From the NCBI RefSeq assembly GCF_030646115.1, contig NZ_JAUSMX010000005.1, forward strand, positions 62,001-126,000: DNA of 64,000 nt, in the 5' to 3' direction. Shown here piece by piece: positions 1 to 9,954 of this stretch. Position 1 is the stretch's first letter. Each line of letters starts with the position of its first letter. The stretch is from Fluviicoccus sp. GTDB taxonomy: Bacteria; Pseudomonadota; Gammaproteobacteria; Pseudomonadales; Moraxellaceae. The notes under the pieces were generated by a model that worked only from the letters and a program-made list of their open reading frames with translations, did not search any database and was not told the DNA's origin. The position numbers were made by a program, and so were the translations under genes.

Positions 1-1
1 T

Positions 2-619
2 GAATGGTGGGGGCTCAACGACTACGCCCGTTCCCGCGCCGACCAGCTGGCCAAAGCTGGTTACGTCGCCATGGCCGTGGACATGTATGGTGACGGCAAG
101 CACGCCAACCATCCCGATAACGCCATGGCCTTCATGCAGGAAGCCACCAAAAACACCGACCAGACCAGCGCCCGATTCCGTGCGGCTGAAAAACTGCTCA
201 AGGCCAACAAGCATAGCGACAGCAAGAAGCTGGCAGCCATTGGTTACTGCTTTGGCGGTGCGGTGGTGCTGAACATGGCGCGTCAGGGCGAACCGTTGAA
301 GGGTGTCGCCAGTTTCCACGGTGCCCTGGGCGCATGGCAACCCGCCCAACCCGGAAAAGTCACGTCGAAAGTGCTGGTGATGACCGGCGCTGATGACAAC
401 ATGGTGCCCGCCGAGGCCGTAGCCAAATTTGATGAAGAAATGAAAGCCGCCCAGGCAGATTACCGCGTCATCAGCTATCCGGGCGCCAAGCATAGTTTCA
501 CTAACCCAGGTGCGGATGACATCGCCAAGAAGTTTGGCATGCCCATTGCCTACAATGCAGAAGCGGACAAGGCGTCATGGGAGGAATTGCGGGTCTTCCT
601 GAACACAATCTTCAAATAA
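2..619 (+). CDS. dienelactone hydrolase family protein (5' end outside window)
   Basis: An alpha/beta-hydrolase of the dienelactone hydrolase family, cut by the window edge; 205 residues are visible and the frame is open from base 2. The fragment starts inside the conserved EWWGLNDY segment, so only the first beta-strands and any signal peptide are missing. The catalytic triad of the family can be read: Cys in GYCFGG, Asp in TGADDNMVP and His in PGAKHSF. Family members hydrolyse lactones or esters; the physiological substrate cannot be told from sequence. The gene ends just before a REP-like inverted repeat pair that separates it from prmB. Confidence 0.9.
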   Translation, partial: EWWGLNDYARSRADQLAKAGYVAMAVDMYGDGKHANHPDNAMAFMQEATKNTDQTSARFRAAEKLLKANKHSDSKKLAAIGYCFGGAVVLNMARQGEPLKGVASFHGALGAWQPAQPGKVTSKVLVMTGADDNMVPAEAVAKFDEEMKAAQADYRVISYPGAKHSFTNPGADDIAKKFGMPIAYNAEADKASWEELRVFLNTIFK

Positions 620-627
620 GCTCCATC

Positions 628-701
628 CCTGTAGGTCGGGCTTCAGCCCGACAATACCCTTCGATCGGAGAGTGTTGTCGGGCTGAAGCCCGACCTACAG
701 G
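628..701. repeat. REP-like element, two inverted copies
   Basis: Two 27-bp units in perfect inverted orientation (628-654 and 675-701) separated by 20 bp. Each unit contains its own hairpin GTCGGGCT-TC-AGCCCGAC, preceded by TGTAG. A third copy of the unit lies at 25198-25222. The intergenic location and the paired inverted arrangement (a BIME-like doublet) fit a REP family. The pair could also act as a transcription barrier after the hydrolase gene. Confidence 0.85.
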
Positions 702-757
702 GGGCATGGCTTTGCTGCTACAATCGCCCCTTTATATCCCCCATTGAGGAATCCAGC

Positions 758-1705
758 GTGGAAGAGGCCGTCATCCTCCCCCAGACCCTGTTTCAGGAAG
801 CCGTCGCCGAGTTGCACACCATTCGCGATTTTATCCGCTTCACCGTCACCTGCCTGCGCAGCGCCGATGTGCACATTGGTCACGGCAGCGAAGACCCCTT
901 TGCCGAAGCCACCGCGCTGGTCATGCAGACCCTGTCGCTGAACTGGGATGCCGATGCTGAAATCATGGATGCGCGCCTGCTGCCCAGTGAGCGCCGCCGC
1001 ATCGTCGAGTTGCTGGAAAAACGCGTCAACGACCGTATTCCGCTGGCCTACCTGTTGAACCTGGCTTATTTCTGCGGCCATCCTTTTTATGTGGATGAGC
1101 GCGTGCTGGTGCCGCGTTCGCCCATTGCTGAACTGATCAACGAGCGTTTTGCCTCGCTGGGCGTCAATGAGCCGCAGCGCATTCTCGACATGTGCACCGG
1201 CTCGGGCTGCATCGCCATCGCCATCGCCCATGCCTTTCCCGAGGCCCTGGTGGATGCCACCGACATCTCGCTGGATGCCCTGTCCGTGGCCGCCGTCAAT
1301 GTCGAGCATCATGATCTGCTGGAACAGGTCAACCTGATTGAATCCGATGTGTTCAGCAAGTTGCCCGGCCAGCAATACGACCTGATTGTCAGCAATCCGC
1401 CCTATGTGGATGCCGGTGACATGGCTGACCTGCCGCCGGAGTTCACCCGTGAACCCGAGCTGGCGCTGGAAGCCGGTCCGGACGGCTTGTCGATTACCCG
1501 CCGTATTCTGGCCGAAGCCGCCGACTACCTGTCGGATGACGGCCTGCTGGTTGTGGAGGTCGGTAATTCCGCCTGGGCGCTGGAACAGGCGTTCCCGGAT
1601 GTGCCGTTCCAGTGGCTGGAGTTCGAGAACGGCGGCTCCGGGGTTTTCGTATTGACGGCGGAAGAATGCCGCCGGTTTCAACCGCAGTTTCAGGAGGCCG
1701 TGTAA
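758..1705 (+). CDS. prmB: 50S ribosomal protein L3 N(5)-glutamine methyltransferase
   Basis: SAM-dependent methyltransferase of the HemK/PrmB family, which methylates the side-chain amide of a glutamine in ribosomal protein L3. The N-terminal helical substrate-binding part (about 1-110) precedes a Rossmann methyltransferase domain with the SAM loop [10 protein letters not shown] and the diagnostic NPPY motif at residues 213-216, which positions the glutamine amide. At 315 residues it has the length of PrmB, and its N-terminus and place directly upstream of aroC favour PrmB over PrmC. The start is GTG at 758, 7 bp after GAGGA. aroC begins at the base after its stop codon, so the two are co-transcribed. 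Confidence 0.93.
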   Translation: MEEAVILPQTLFQEAVAELHTIRDFIRFTVTCLRSADVHIGHGSEDPFAEATALVMQTLSLNWDADAEIMDARLLPSERRRIVELLEKRVNDRIPLAYLLNLAYFCGHPFYVDERVLVPRSPIAELINERFASLGVNEPQRILDMCTGSGCIAIAIAHAFPEALVDATDISLDALSVAAVNVEHHDLLEQVNLIESDVFSKLPGQQYDLIVSNPPYVDAGDMADLPPEFTREPELALEAGPDGLSITRRILAEAADYLSDDGLLVVEVGNSAWALEQAFPDVPFQWLEFENGGSGVFVLTAEECRRFQPQFQEAV

Positions 1706-2797
1706 ATGGCGGGCAACAGCATCGGACAACTGTTCCGTGTCACTACCTTTGGCGAGTCGCACGGTCCGGCGCTGGGCGCCATTGTCGACGGCGTTCCCCC
1801 CGGCCTGGCCCTGACCGAAGCCGATCTGCAGATTGACCTCGACCGGCGCAAGCCGGGCACCTCGCAGTTCTCCACCCAGCGTCGTGAAGACGATGTGGTG
1901 AAAATTCTGTCCGGGGTGTTTGAAGGCAGGACCACCGGCACGCCCATCGGCCTGCTGATCGAGAATACCGACCAGAAATCGAAGGATTATGGCAACATCG
2001 CCACCACTTTCCGTCCCGGTCACGCGGACTATACCTACACTCAGAAATACGGCTTCCGCGACTATCGCGGCGGCGGACGTTCCTCGGCGCGGGAAACCGC
2101 GATGCGGGTCGCGGCAGGGGCTATCGCCAAGAAATATCTGCTGGAAAAATTCGGTGTGCGCGTGCGCGGCTATGTCGAGCAGATCGGCGATGTCAAGGCG
2201 ACGCAACTGGACTGGGATTATGTCAACCAGAATCCGTTCTTCTGCGGCGACCGTGAAGCCGTGGTCAAGTTCGAAGAGGTGATTACCAATTTGCGACGTG
2301 AAGGCACCAGCGTGGGCGCGAAACTGACGGTGGTTGCCGACAACGTGCCTGTGGGTTGGGGTGAGCCGGTGTTCGACCGTCTGGATGCCGATATTGCCCA
2401 CGCCATGATGAGCATCAACGCCGTGAAGGCGGTGGCCATTGGCGACGGTTTTGAGGTGGTGAGCCAGAAAGGGCACGAGGCCCGTGATGAAATGACGCCG
2501 CAGGGTTTTACCGCCAACCATTCCGGCGGCGTGCTGGGCGGTATTTCCAGCGGCCAGCCGATTGTGGTGACCATTGCCCTGAAACCCACTTCCAGCATCA
2601 CCAATCCGGGGCAGAGCATTGATCTGGCCGGGAATCCGCAGGAGGTGGTGACCAAGGGCCGGCACGACCCGTGCGTCGGTGTTCGGGCGACGCCCATTGC
2701 CGAGGCCATGCTGGCTATTGTGCTGATGGATCATTTCCTGCGCCATCGCGGCCAGAATGCCGATGTGGTGCCGCCGTTGAGTCCGATTGCCCCCTGA
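1706..2797 (+). CDS. aroC: chorismate synthase
   Basis: Last step of the shikimate pathway: converts 5-enolpyruvylshikimate-3-phosphate to chorismate using reduced FMN. The 363-residue protein carries the family signatures GESHGPALG near the N-terminus, the [11 protein letters not shown] segment (FMN and substrate binding) and the C-terminal [10 protein letters not shown] block. It is full length. The ATG follows the prmB stop with no spacer, so translation is probably coupled. A 9-bp inverted repeat followed by a T-run lies just downstream (2809-2860). Confidence 0.97.
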   Translation: MAGNSIGQLFRVTTFGESHGPALGAIVDGVPPGLALTEADLQIDLDRRKPGTSQFSTQRREDDVVKILSGVFEGRTTGTPIGLLIENTDQKSKDYGNIATTFRPGHADYTYTQKYGFRDYRGGGRSSARETAMRVAAGAIAKKYLLEKFGVRVRGYVEQIGDVKATQLDWDYVNQNPFFCGDREAVVKFEEVITNLRREGTSVGAKLTVVADNVPVGWGEPVFDRLDADIAHAMMSINAVKAVAIGDGFEVVSQKGHEARDEMTPQGFTANHSGGVLGGISSGQPIVVTIALKPTSSITNPGQSIDLAGNPQEVVTKGRHDPCVGVRATPIAEAMLAIVLMDHFLRHRGQNADVVPPLSPIAP

Positions 2798-2808
2798 GAA
2801 TAAAGAAA

Positions 2809-2860
2809 GGGCATTCTTTGTTGATTCCGTCCGCTTCGGGTAGAATGCCCAATCTTTTTT
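2809..2860 (+). promoter_or_regulatory. inverted repeat and probable lepA promoter
   Basis: GGGCATTCT at 2809-2817 and its exact complement AGAATGCCC at 2842-2850 flank a 24-nt loop and are followed by AATCTTTTTT, which could terminate aroC transcripts. The same stretch contains a promoter-like pair TTGTTG (2818-2823) and TAGAAT (2841-2846) with a 17-bp spacer, the -10 lying inside the right arm. It may be a terminator, the lepA promoter, or both. Confidence 0.5.
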
Positions 2861-2878
2861 CGTGACCCGGGTCAAGCA

Positions 2879-4678
2879 GTGACTGACATTTCCCACATCC
2901 GCAATTTTTCCATCATCGCCCACATCGACCATGGCAAGTCCACGCTGGCCGACCGCTTCATCCAGATTTGCGGCGGCCTGGCCGACCGGGAAATGCAGGC
3001 GCAGGTGCTGGATTCCATGGATCTGGAGCGTGAGCGCGGCATCACCATCAAGGCGCATTCGGTGACGTTGTACCATGTTGCCCGCAATGGCGAGCGTTAC
3101 CAGCTCAATTTCATTGACACGCCCGGTCATGTCGATTTCCATTACGAGGTCAGCCGTTCGCTGGCTGCCTGTGAAGGCGCTTTGCTGGTGGTGGATGCCG
3201 CCCAGGGCGTTGAAGCGCAATCGGTCGCCAACTGCTACACCGCCATTGAACAGGGGCTGGAAGTATTGCCCGTGCTCAACAAGATCGACCTGCCGCAGGC
3301 CGATCCGGAAATGGTGATCAAGGAAATTGAAGAAATCATCGGCATTGAGGCGGAAAACGCCTGCCGCGTCAGCGCCAAGACCGGTCTGGGCGTGGAAGAT
3401 CTGCTGGAGGACCTGATTGCCCGCATTCCGGCTCCCGTGGGTGACTGCAACGCTCCACTGCAGGCCCTGATCATTGACTCCTGGTTCGACAATTACCTGG
3501 GCGTGGTGTCGCTGGTGCGCGTCAAGCACGGCCGCATCCGCAAGGGCGACAAGGTCCTGGTGAAAAGCACCGGTCAGAGCCACCCGGTTTCCAGTGTCGG
3601 CGTCTTTGCTCCCAAGCACACTGAAACCGGCCATCTGGAAGCAGGCGAGGTCGGCTTCATCATTGCCGGGATCAAGGATATTTTCGGTGCTCCGGTTGGC
3701 GACACGCTAACGTTGGCCGCCACGCCTGATGTGGAAATGCTGCCCGGTTTCAAGCAGGTGAAGCCGCAGGTCTATGCCGGCCTGTTCCCCATTGATTCCA
3801 GCGATTTCGAGTCCTTCCGCGAAGCCCTGCAAAAACTCAAGCTGAATGATTCAGCGCTGTTCTTTGAGCCGGAATCCTCCGATGCCCTGGGTTTCGGTTT
3901 CCGCTGCGGCTTCCTGGGCATGCTGCACATGGAAATCGTGCAGGAGCGGCTGGAACGGGAATATGACCTCGACCTGATCACTTCTGCGCCGACGGTTGTT
4001 TACGAAGCCGTCAGGCGCAACGGTGAGGTGGTGTTTGTCGATAACCCCTCCAAGATGCCGGAAGGCGGCACCGTGGACGAGCTGCGCGAACCCATTGCCG
4101 AGTGTCATATCCTGGTGCCTCAGGAATATCTGGGCAACGTCATCAAGCTCTGTGAAGAGCGTCGTGGCGTGCAGCAGGACATGAAGTTCCTGGGCAATCA
4201 GGTCTCCCTGACCTATGAAGTGCCTTTGGCTGAAGTGGTGATGGATTTCTTCGACCGCCTGAAATCCACATCGCGCGGTTTTGCCTCGCTCGATTACAAT
4301 TTTGTACGTTTTGAAGCCTCCAAGCTGGTTAAGGTGGATGTGCTGATCAACGGCGATAAGGTGGATGCGCTGGCCATGATCTGCCACGCCAACGATGCCC
4401 GTCATCGCGGTCTGGCGCTGGTGGAAAAGATGAAAGAGCTTATTCCCCGCCAGATGTTCGATGTCGCCATCCAGGCCGCCATCGGCAGCCAGATCATTGC
4501 CCGTTCCACAGTGAAAGCGATGCGCAAGGACGTGCTGGCCAAGTGTTACGGCGGCGACGTGTCGCGTAAGAAGAAGCTGCTGAACAAGCAGAAAGAGGGC
4601 AAGAAGCGCATGAAGCAGGTTGGCAGCGTGGAAATTCCGCAAGAGGCCTTCCTGGCCGTCCTCAAGGTCGAACGATAA
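2879..4678 (+). CDS. lepA: elongation factor 4 (LepA), ribosome back-translocase GTPase
   Basis: A translational GTPase that binds the ribosome and is linked to initiation and to rescue of mis-translocated complexes. The 599-residue protein starts at GTG. Its G domain has the P-loop AHIDHGKST (residues 14-22), the switch DTPGHVDF and NKIDLP. EF-G-like domains II, III and V follow, then the LepA-specific C-terminal domain ending in the lysine-rich [18 protein letters not shown] stretch. Length and motifs match the family. It is directly upstream of lepB, the usual lepA-lepB arrangement. Confidence 0.97.
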   Translation: MTDISHIRNFSIIAHIDHGKSTLADRFIQICGGLADREMQAQVLDSMDLERERGITIKAHSVTLYHVARNGERYQLNFIDTPGHVDFHYEVSRSLAACEGALLVVDAAQGVEAQSVANCYTAIEQGLEVLPVLNKIDLPQADPEMVIKEIEEIIGIEAENACRVSAKTGLGVEDLLEDLIARIPAPVGDCNAPLQALIIDSWFDNYLGVVSLVRVKHGRIRKGDKVLVKSTGQSHPVSSVGVFAPKHTETGHLEAGEVGFIIAGIKDIFGAPVGDTLTLAATPDVEMLPGFKQVKPQVYAGLFPIDSSDFESFREALQKLKLNDSALFFEPESSDALGFGFRCGFLGMLHMEIVQERLEREYDLDLITSAPTVVYEAVRRNGEVVFVDNPSKMPEGGTVDELREPIAECHILVPQEYLGNVIKLCEERRGVQQDMKFLGNQVSLTYEVPLAEVVMDFFDRLKSTSRGFASLDYNFVRFEASKLVKVDVLINGDKVDALAMICHANDARHRGLALVEKMKELIPRQMFDVAIQAAIGSQIIARSTVKAMRKDVLAKCYGGDVSRKKKLLNKQKEGKKRMKQVGSVEIPQEAFLAVLKVER

Positions 4679-4690
4679 GCCCCGGATTGG

Positions 4691-5815
4691 ATGATACCCA
4701 TGAGCATGACCTTGTTGTTGACCGGTTTGCTGGCAGTGCTGGCGTCCAGCCTGCTGGCCTGGAGTGTTGAGACCTTCGTGATGCTTCCCAGACGCCAGGC
4801 TGCGCTGGTGAGGTCATACCGGACAGGTGCGCTGGACGAAGAAGGCTTGTCCATTGCCCTGGTTGCCACACCGGCCTATATAGAAGTTATCCGCTGGGGC
4901 AGCGGACTCAGTTTGTTGGGCCTGCTGGCGTTGGCCATGCTGGGTCGGGTCGATATCGACTTTTCGCTGGTGCTGGTCATAGCGACTTTTCTTTGCGGGC
5001 TGGGTTGGCTGCTGGATGTGCTGCTGACCCGTCGTATCCGTCAGCGCCATGCCCTCGACCTGGTCAAGTACGCCACGTCTCCGCTGGCGCCGGCGCTGCG
5101 GACCGAGCCCCCGCTGGTGGAATATGCACATTCCTTTTTCCCGGTACTGGCCATTGTGCTGGTGCTGCGATCGTTTCTGGTCGAGCCATTTACCATTCCG
5201 TCGGGTTCCATGTTGCCAACGCTGGAAGTTGGTGACTATATTCTGGTGAATAAATATGCTTACGGCCTGCGCCTGCCGGTGACCGGTACGGAAATTATTC
5301 CGGTTGGCAAGCCGCAACGCGGCGATATCATGGTGTTCCGGTTTCCCCCCCGGCCCACCATGAATTTCATCAAGCGGGTAATTGGCGTGCCCGGCGACCG
5401 TATCCGGACGGACGTCAACGGGGATCTGTATGTCAACGGGGAGCTGGCAACGCGGCGGCTGATCCGGCAGGAACCCGCAGTTGATCCTTGGGAAATGTAT
5501 TTTGAAGAGAACCTGGGCGGCGTCAAGCACACGACGCGTCAGGAGGCCGGCAGCGAAAACCGTCGCCGGGTGCTGGATATTGTGGTGCCTGAAGGCCATT
5601 ATTTCATGATGGGCGATAACCGGGACAACAGCAAGGACAGCCGCTACTGGTGTTCACAAAGCGAATTGACCGGTTGTATTTTCAATCCGGCGGACAATGC
5701 CTATTGGGGGGCCGTTCCTGACCGGATGATTGTCGGCAAGGCGGTCTATATCTGGATTCACAAGGATCCGGGCCTGAACCTGCCAACCTTTGGGCGTAAC
5801 GGCCCGGTTCAATAA
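4691..5815 (+). CDS. lepB: signal peptidase I
   Basis: Membrane serine/lysine protease that removes Sec and Tat signal peptides on the periplasmic side. There are hydrophobic segments at residues about 4-22, 60-100 and 148-162, more than the two of E. coli LepB. The catalytic serine lies in SGSMLPTL (Ser173) and the general base Lys228 in NFIKRVIGVPGD. Box E begins normally (MGDNRDNSKDSRYW), but about 18 residues containing two cysteines are then inserted before the usual WG.VP...VGKA block. At 374 residues it is longer than E. coli LepB. Three in-frame ATGs lie within the first 6 codons; the first is taken. Confidence 0.95.
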   Translation: MIPMSMTLLLTGLLAVLASSLLAWSVETFVMLPRRQAALVRSYRTGALDEEGLSIALVATPAYIEVIRWGSGLSLLGLLALAMLGRVDIDFSLVLVIATFLCGLGWLLDVLLTRRIRQRHALDLVKYATSPLAPALRTEPPLVEYAHSFFPVLAIVLVLRSFLVEPFTIPSGSMLPTLEVGDYILVNKYAYGLRLPVTGTEIIPVGKPQRGDIMVFRFPPRPTMNFIKRVIGVPGDRIRTDVNGDLYVNGELATRRLIRQEPAVDPWEMYFEENLGGVKHTTRQEAGSENRRRVLDIVVPEGHYFMMGDNRDNSKDSRYWCSQSELTGCIFNPADNAYWGAVPDRMIVGKAVYIWIHKDPGLNLPTFGRNGPVQ

Positions 5816-5840
5816 ACCAACAATTAAAGGGGTAAACAGC

Positions 5841-6245
5841 ATGCAGGGTCGTCAAAAAGGCATTTCCTATTGGGGTGTGGTCTTCGGTATCAGTTTTTTT
5901 GCCATGGCCATCAAGGTCGGTGCAACCATTGGTCCCATTTACCTGGACTATTACACCATGACCAAAATCATTGCCGGCCGGTTTGATGAGCCCAATATTG
6001 ACGGTTTGAACACGAAGGATTTTTACCAAAGCATGCTGACGGCCATGAGCATGAACGGCATGGGTGAGCGCAAGATTGAGGACTTGATGAAAATCCGCCG
6101 CGAGGGCGATAAGATAGTCGTTGACTTGCAGTATGAGGATCGTAGGCCCCTGATGGGTAACATGGATGTGGCGGCTACTTTCAGCCGGTCATTCTCATCA
6201 GAAAATCCGAATGGCATCGAACTGGCCCCCGCAGAGGCTGAATGA
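5841..6245 (+). CDS. DUF4845 domain-containing protein
   Basis: A 134-residue protein with one N-terminal transmembrane helix (about residues 8-30) and a short domain after it, typical of the DUF4845 family found between lepB and rnc in gammaproteobacteria and betaproteobacteria. Function is unknown. The ATG at 5841 was chosen because a purine-rich AAAGGGG sits about 10 bp upstream and the hydrophobic segment then falls at the N-terminus; an in-frame ATG at 5790 would lie inside lepB. The stop overlaps the rnc start (ATGA). Confidence 0.88.
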   Translation: MQGRQKGISYWGVVFGISFFAMAIKVGATIGPIYLDYYTMTKIIAGRFDEPNIDGLNTKDFYQSMLTAMSMNGMGERKIEDLMKIRREGDKIVVDLQYEDRRPLMGNMDVAATFSRSFSSENPNGIELAPAEAE

Positions 6246-6925
6246 ACCCGAGTCCCTTGGTTTTGATGCGGAGGTTGGGCTACACCTTCCAGGACCCGAC
6301 CCTGTTCGAGCTGGCTCTGACCCATCGCAGCGTCAGCGGTAACCGTAACAATGAACGCCTGGAATTTCTGGGCGACTCCATACTGGGGATGTTGGTTGCC
6401 GAATACCTCTTTCGGCAATTCCCGCAGGAAAAAGAAGGCCGTTTGACTCGCCTCCGCGCCAGTCTGGTCAATCAGGACATGCTGGCCCGTCTGGCCCGTG
6501 AGCTGCATATCGGCGAGTACCTGCGTTTGGGGTCAGGCGAACTCAAAAGCGGCGGCTTCCGCCGGGACTCCATTCTGGCCGACACTTTCGAAGCGCTGCT
6601 GGGCGCTGTTTTCCTGGATTCAGGCGATATTCGGACCTGTCGTGAATGCGTCCTGCGCTGGTATGGCGAGCATCTGGTTAATGTGCAGCAGGTTTCTCCA
6701 TCCAAGGACCCCAAAAGCCGTTTGCAGGAATACCTGCAGTCCCGCCAGCGGCCGCTTCCGGTCTATCTGGTGCTGGAGGTCAGCGGCGCAGACCACGACC
6801 AGCAGTTCCGGGTGTCTTGCGAAGTCGAAGGCGAACCCCTCGTCGAAGGCGAAGGCGCCTCCCGTCGTTATGCCGAACAGGCAGCGGCAGTCATTATGTT
6901 GAAACAGCTGGGAATTGAAGCATGA
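6242..6925 (+). CDS. rnc: ribonuclease III
   Basis: Endonuclease for double-stranded RNA; processes rRNA precursors, some mRNAs and antisense duplexes. The RNase III signature [12 protein letters not shown] lies at residues 37-48 with the metal-binding acids Glu41 and Asp45. A C-terminal dsRNA-binding domain (about 157-226) contains the usual basic and alanine-rich helix. Full length at 227 residues. It overlaps its neighbours on both sides by 4 bp, so the DUF4845 gene, rnc and era are translationally coupled. Confidence 0.97.
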   Translation: MNPSPLVLMRRLGYTFQDPTLFELALTHRSVSGNRNNERLEFLGDSILGMLVAEYLFRQFPQEKEGRLTRLRASLVNQDMLARLARELHIGEYLRLGSGELKSGGFRRDSILADTFEALLGAVFLDSGDIRTCRECVLRWYGEHLVNVQQVSPSKDPKSRLQEYLQSRQRPLPVYLVLEVSGADHDQQFRVSCEVEGEPLVEGEGASRRYAEQAAAVIMLKQLGIEA

Positions 6926-7866
6926 GTGATGTCATTGACAGTTTTTTCGGTTCGGAACAAACCACCGCGCCGACCCCCGACTTTCGTTGTGGCTTCGTGG
7001 CCATTGTCGGGCGGCCCAATGTCGGTAAATCCACGCTGCTGAACCACCTGCTGGGCCAGAAGCTCTCCATTACCTCCCGCAAACCGCAGACTACACGGCA
7101 CCGCATCCTCGGGATTGTCACGGAAGGCAATGTACAGGCGGTCTATGTGGATACGCCGGGCATGCACAAGAAGGAACCGCGCGCCATTAACCGCTACATG
7201 AACAAGGCGGCCGAATCGGCATTGAAGGATATTGATCTGGTGCTGTTTGTCGTGGATGGTCTGAAGTGGACACCCGATGATGAACTGGTGCTGGAAAAGT
7301 TGCAGCGTATTGATACGCCTGTCGTCTTGCTGATCAATAAAGTGGACTCGTTGGCGGACAAGGAAAAGCTGCTGCCGCATATTGCCGCCATCAGCGCCAA
7401 GCGCAGCTTTGTGGAGGTCATGCCGGTGTCGGCCTTGCGTGGTCACAATCTCGAATCCTTGCACGCCCTGGTCAGCCGGTTCCTGCCGTTTGCGCCCCCG
7501 CTTTATGGTGAAGACCAGATCACTGACCGTTCGCAGCGCTTTCTGGCGGCCGAAATGATCCGTGAAAAAGTCATGCGCCAACTGGGTGACGAAATCCCCT
7601 ACGACCTGACCGTGCAAATTGAAAGCTTCAAAGAAGAAGGGAAGCTGCTGCGCATAGATGCCAATATCTATGTTGAGCGCGCCGGACAGAAGGCCATTGT
7701 GATCGGTGAAGGCGGGCAGCGCCTGAAGCTGATTGGTCAGGAAGCCCGGCTGGATATGGAGAAAATGTTCGACCGCAAAGTGATGCTGACGCTCTGGGTG
7801 AAGATCAAGAGCGGCTGGTCTGATGATATCCGCGCCATGAAAAGTCTGGGCTACAGCGATATATGA
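6922..7866 (+). CDS. era: GTPase Era
   Basis: Essential GTPase that binds the 3' end of 16S rRNA during 30S assembly. P-loop GRPNVGKST at residues 30-38, DTPG switch, NKVDSL and the SALRG G5 motif are present, followed by a C-terminal KH RNA-binding domain with [13 protein letters not shown]. The protein has 314 residues, with about 20 more N-terminal residues than E. coli Era. It overlaps rnc and recO by 4 bp each. Confidence 0.97.
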   Translation: MSDVIDSFFGSEQTTAPTPDFRCGFVAIVGRPNVGKSTLLNHLLGQKLSITSRKPQTTRHRILGIVTEGNVQAVYVDTPGMHKKEPRAINRYMNKAAESALKDIDLVLFVVDGLKWTPDDELVLEKLQRIDTPVVLLINKVDSLADKEKLLPHIAAISAKRSFVEVMPVSALRGHNLESLHALVSRFLPFAPPLYGEDQITDRSQRFLAAEMIREKVMRQLGDEIPYDLTVQIESFKEEGKLLRIDANIYVERAGQKAIVIGEGGQRLKLIGQEARLDMEKMFDRKVMLTLWVKIKSGWSDDIRAMKSLGYSDI

Positions 7867-8543
7867 CCGCCGGCGGCGAGTTCTGCCACGCCTTCCTGCT
7901 GCACACGCGTCCCTACAAGGAAAGAAGCCGTCTGGTGGACTTGTGGACTCTGGAGCAGGGGCGTGTCAGCGCCGTCGGACGCGCTTCTGTCCCCTTGTTT
8001 CAACCCTGCCTGGTCCGCTGGCGCGGGCGTTCCACCCTAAAGACCATGACCCACTGCGAACAGGCGGGCCTGCCTTTGTCCCTGCATGGGGAAGCGCTGT
8101 TTGCCGGCTTTTACCTCAACGAACTGCTGGTCCGCCTGCTGCCGCCGGATGAGGCGCATCCCACCCTGTTTGCCAATTATTCCGGTCTGTTGGGGACATT
8201 GGGGGTGCGCGCCACCCTGGAACCGGGATTGCGTGAGTTTGAAAAGCAATTGCTGGCGGCCATGGGTTACGGCATAACTTTTGATCAGGATGATGACGGG
8301 CATCCGTTACAGGCCGGGCAGTACTATCGCTTTGAGCCGGGAACCGGCATGGTGGCGTGTGCGGAAGGATGGACTGCCGATATACTGCAAGCTATTGCTG
8401 TTGCTGATTACGCCCGGGATGAAACCCGGATGGCCGCACGACAAATCATGCGTCGGGCGCTGGCCGAGCATCTGGGCGACAAACCGCTGAAAAGCCGGGA
8501 ATTGTGGATGAGGACCAAAAATGAGCATTCTGCTGGGCGTTAA
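7863..8543 (+). CDS. recO: DNA repair protein RecO
   Basis: RecFOR-pathway mediator that loads RecA onto SSB-coated single strands and anneals DNA. The N-terminal OB-fold region (about 1-80) has the expected [16 protein letters not shown] segment and is followed by the helical C-terminal domain. The zinc-binding cysteines of some RecO proteins are absent, as usual in gammaproteobacteria. It has 226 residues. The start overlaps the era stop and the 3' end overlaps pdxJ by 23 bp, so the group is one operon. Confidence 0.93.
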   Translation: MTAGGEFCHAFLLHTRPYKERSRLVDLWTLEQGRVSAVGRASVPLFQPCLVRWRGRSTLKTMTHCEQAGLPLSLHGEALFAGFYLNELLVRLLPPDEAHPTLFANYSGLLGTLGVRATLEPGLREFEKQLLAAMGYGITFDQDDDGHPLQAGQYYRFEPGTGMVACAEGWTADILQAIAVADYARDETRMAARQIMRRALAEHLGDKPLKSRELWMRTKNEHSAGR

Positions 8544-9243
8544 TATTGATCATGTCGCCACCCTTCGTCAGGCGCGCGGCACCCGTTATCCTGAGCCATT
8601 GCATGCCGCCTTGCTGGCCGAGGAGGCCGGTGCTGACGGCATTACCCTGCACCTGCGAGAAGACCGCCGTCACATCCAGGAACGTGATGTCCGTTTGCTG
8701 AAGCAAATGCTGCAAACACGTATGAATCTGGAAATTGCCGTCACGGACGAGATGCTGGCCTTTGCCGAGTCCGTGCAGCCCGAGCATGTCTGTCTGGTTC
8801 CCGAGCGTCGTGAGGAACTGACCACGGAAGGGGGTCTTGATGTTGTAGGCCAAATGGAGCGTATCGCCGCCGCTTGCGATCGCCTGGGCTCAGCCGGAAT
8901 GGATGTTTCCCTGTTCATCGACCCGGACACTGTGCAGATTGAGGCGGCTATCGCCTGCGGCGCGCCGACCATTGAATTGCATACCGGAGCATATGCGGAA
9001 GCCACTGGCAGCCGTCAGGAGTTGGAACTGCGACGCATTGTGGAAGCTGTGAGGCTGGCTCAGGGGCGTATCGTGGTGAATGCCGGTCACGGCCTGCACT
9101 ATCATAATGCAGCCGCCATTGCCGCCATTCCCGAAATTCACGAACTGAATATCGGCCATGCCATAGTGGCGCATGCGCTGTTTGTCGGCTTCAAGGATGC
9201 CGTGCGGGAGATGAAAGAACTGATATTGCGAGCGCGAGGCTAA
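8521..9243 (+). CDS. pdxJ: pyridoxine 5'-phosphate synthase
   Basis: Condenses 3-amino-2-oxopropyl phosphate with 1-deoxyxylulose 5-phosphate to give pyridoxine 5'-phosphate, the last ring-forming step of vitamin B6 synthesis. A TIM barrel of 240 residues with the N-terminal [14 protein letters not shown] block, the [10 protein letters not shown] segment and the glycine-rich [11 protein letters not shown] loop. The start lies inside recO. Its position at the end of the rnc-era-recO operon is the common gammaproteobacterial order. Confidence 0.97.
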   Translation: MSILLGVNIDHVATLRQARGTRYPEPLHAALLAEEAGADGITLHLREDRRHIQERDVRLLKQMLQTRMNLEIAVTDEMLAFAESVQPEHVCLVPERREELTTEGGLDVVGQMERIAAACDRLGSAGMDVSLFIDPDTVQIEAAIACGAPTIELHTGAYAEATGSRQELELRRIVEAVRLAQGRIVVNAGHGLHYHNAAAIAAIPEIHELNIGHAIVAHALFVGFKDAVREMKELILRARG

Positions 9244-9297
9244 GCTATAGGCGCGCATTTTCTTTCATGTATAACAATAAGAAAATGAGATAACTTC

Positions 9298-9954
9298 ATG
9301 TTTGACAAGAAAATGCCTGAAGCATGGCGTGTGTTGCGGATCCAGTCCGAGATTGTGGACGGCATTGAACATCTGATTCGCATCGAACATGCCGTCAATA
9401 TCTTTGGCAGCGCCAGACTGCCGCCTGAGTCCCCGTGGTGTCGTTCGGCGGAGGAGTTGGGTGAGCGCTTGTCTCGGGTTGGGTTGGCCGTCATTACGGG
9501 CGGCGGACCCGGAATCATGGAGGCAGGCAACAAGGGGGCTTTCCAGAAAGGGGCCCTGTCGGTCGGCCTGAATATCACTCTGCCTAATGAGCAAAAGCCA
9601 AATCCTTATCAGGATATCAATCTCAGCTTTCGATATTTCTTTGTCCGAAAATTCCTGTTCTTCAAACACGGGATAGCCTTTGCCATTTTTCCAGGCGGTT
9701 TCGGCACCATGGACGAGTTGTTCGAAGCATTGACGCTGGTCCAGACCGGTAAAAGCGATCCGTTCCCCATTGTGCTGGTGGGCAGGGATTATTGGCAGGG
9801 TTTGATGGACTGGATGGAAAAAACGATGCTGGGGACGGGCTGTATTGACCGCAGTGATTTGTCATTGATATCGATCGTCGATACGGCGGAAGAAGCGGCG
9901 GCGATCATCATCGCACACTATTACCGGCACATCAGCATGCAGGTAGGGACGTAA
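9298..9954 (+). CDS. LOG family protein (TIGR00730-type)
   Basis: A 218-residue Rossmann-like protein of the LOG family. The family signature PGGFGTMDE, preceded by the GGGPGIMEAGNKGA loop, marks the nucleotide-binding and catalytic site. Characterised members hydrolyse nucleoside monophosphates to the free base and ribose 5-phosphate (cytokinin-activating or AMP/pyrimidine-specific), so the bacterial substrate is open. The stop codon overlaps the start of the L,D-transpeptidase gene by one base. Confidence 0.88.
   Translation: MFDKKMPEAWRVLRIQSEIVDGIEHLIRIEHAVNIFGSARLPPESPWCRSAEELGERLSRVGLAVITGGGPGIMEAGNKGAFQKGALSVGLNITLPNEQKPNPYQDINLSFRYFFVRKFLFFKHGIAFAIFPGGFGTMDELFEALTLVQTGKSDPFPIVLVGRDYWQGLMDWMEKTMLGTGCIDRSDLSLISIVDTAEEAAAIIIAHYYRHISMQVGT

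Noticed and set aside
695-3634. 979-codon open frame on the minus strand across prmB, aroC and lepA
   Set aside because: It is antisense to three well-conserved genes; its His/Gln/Gly-rich translation has no family resemblance. A by-product of high third-position GC.
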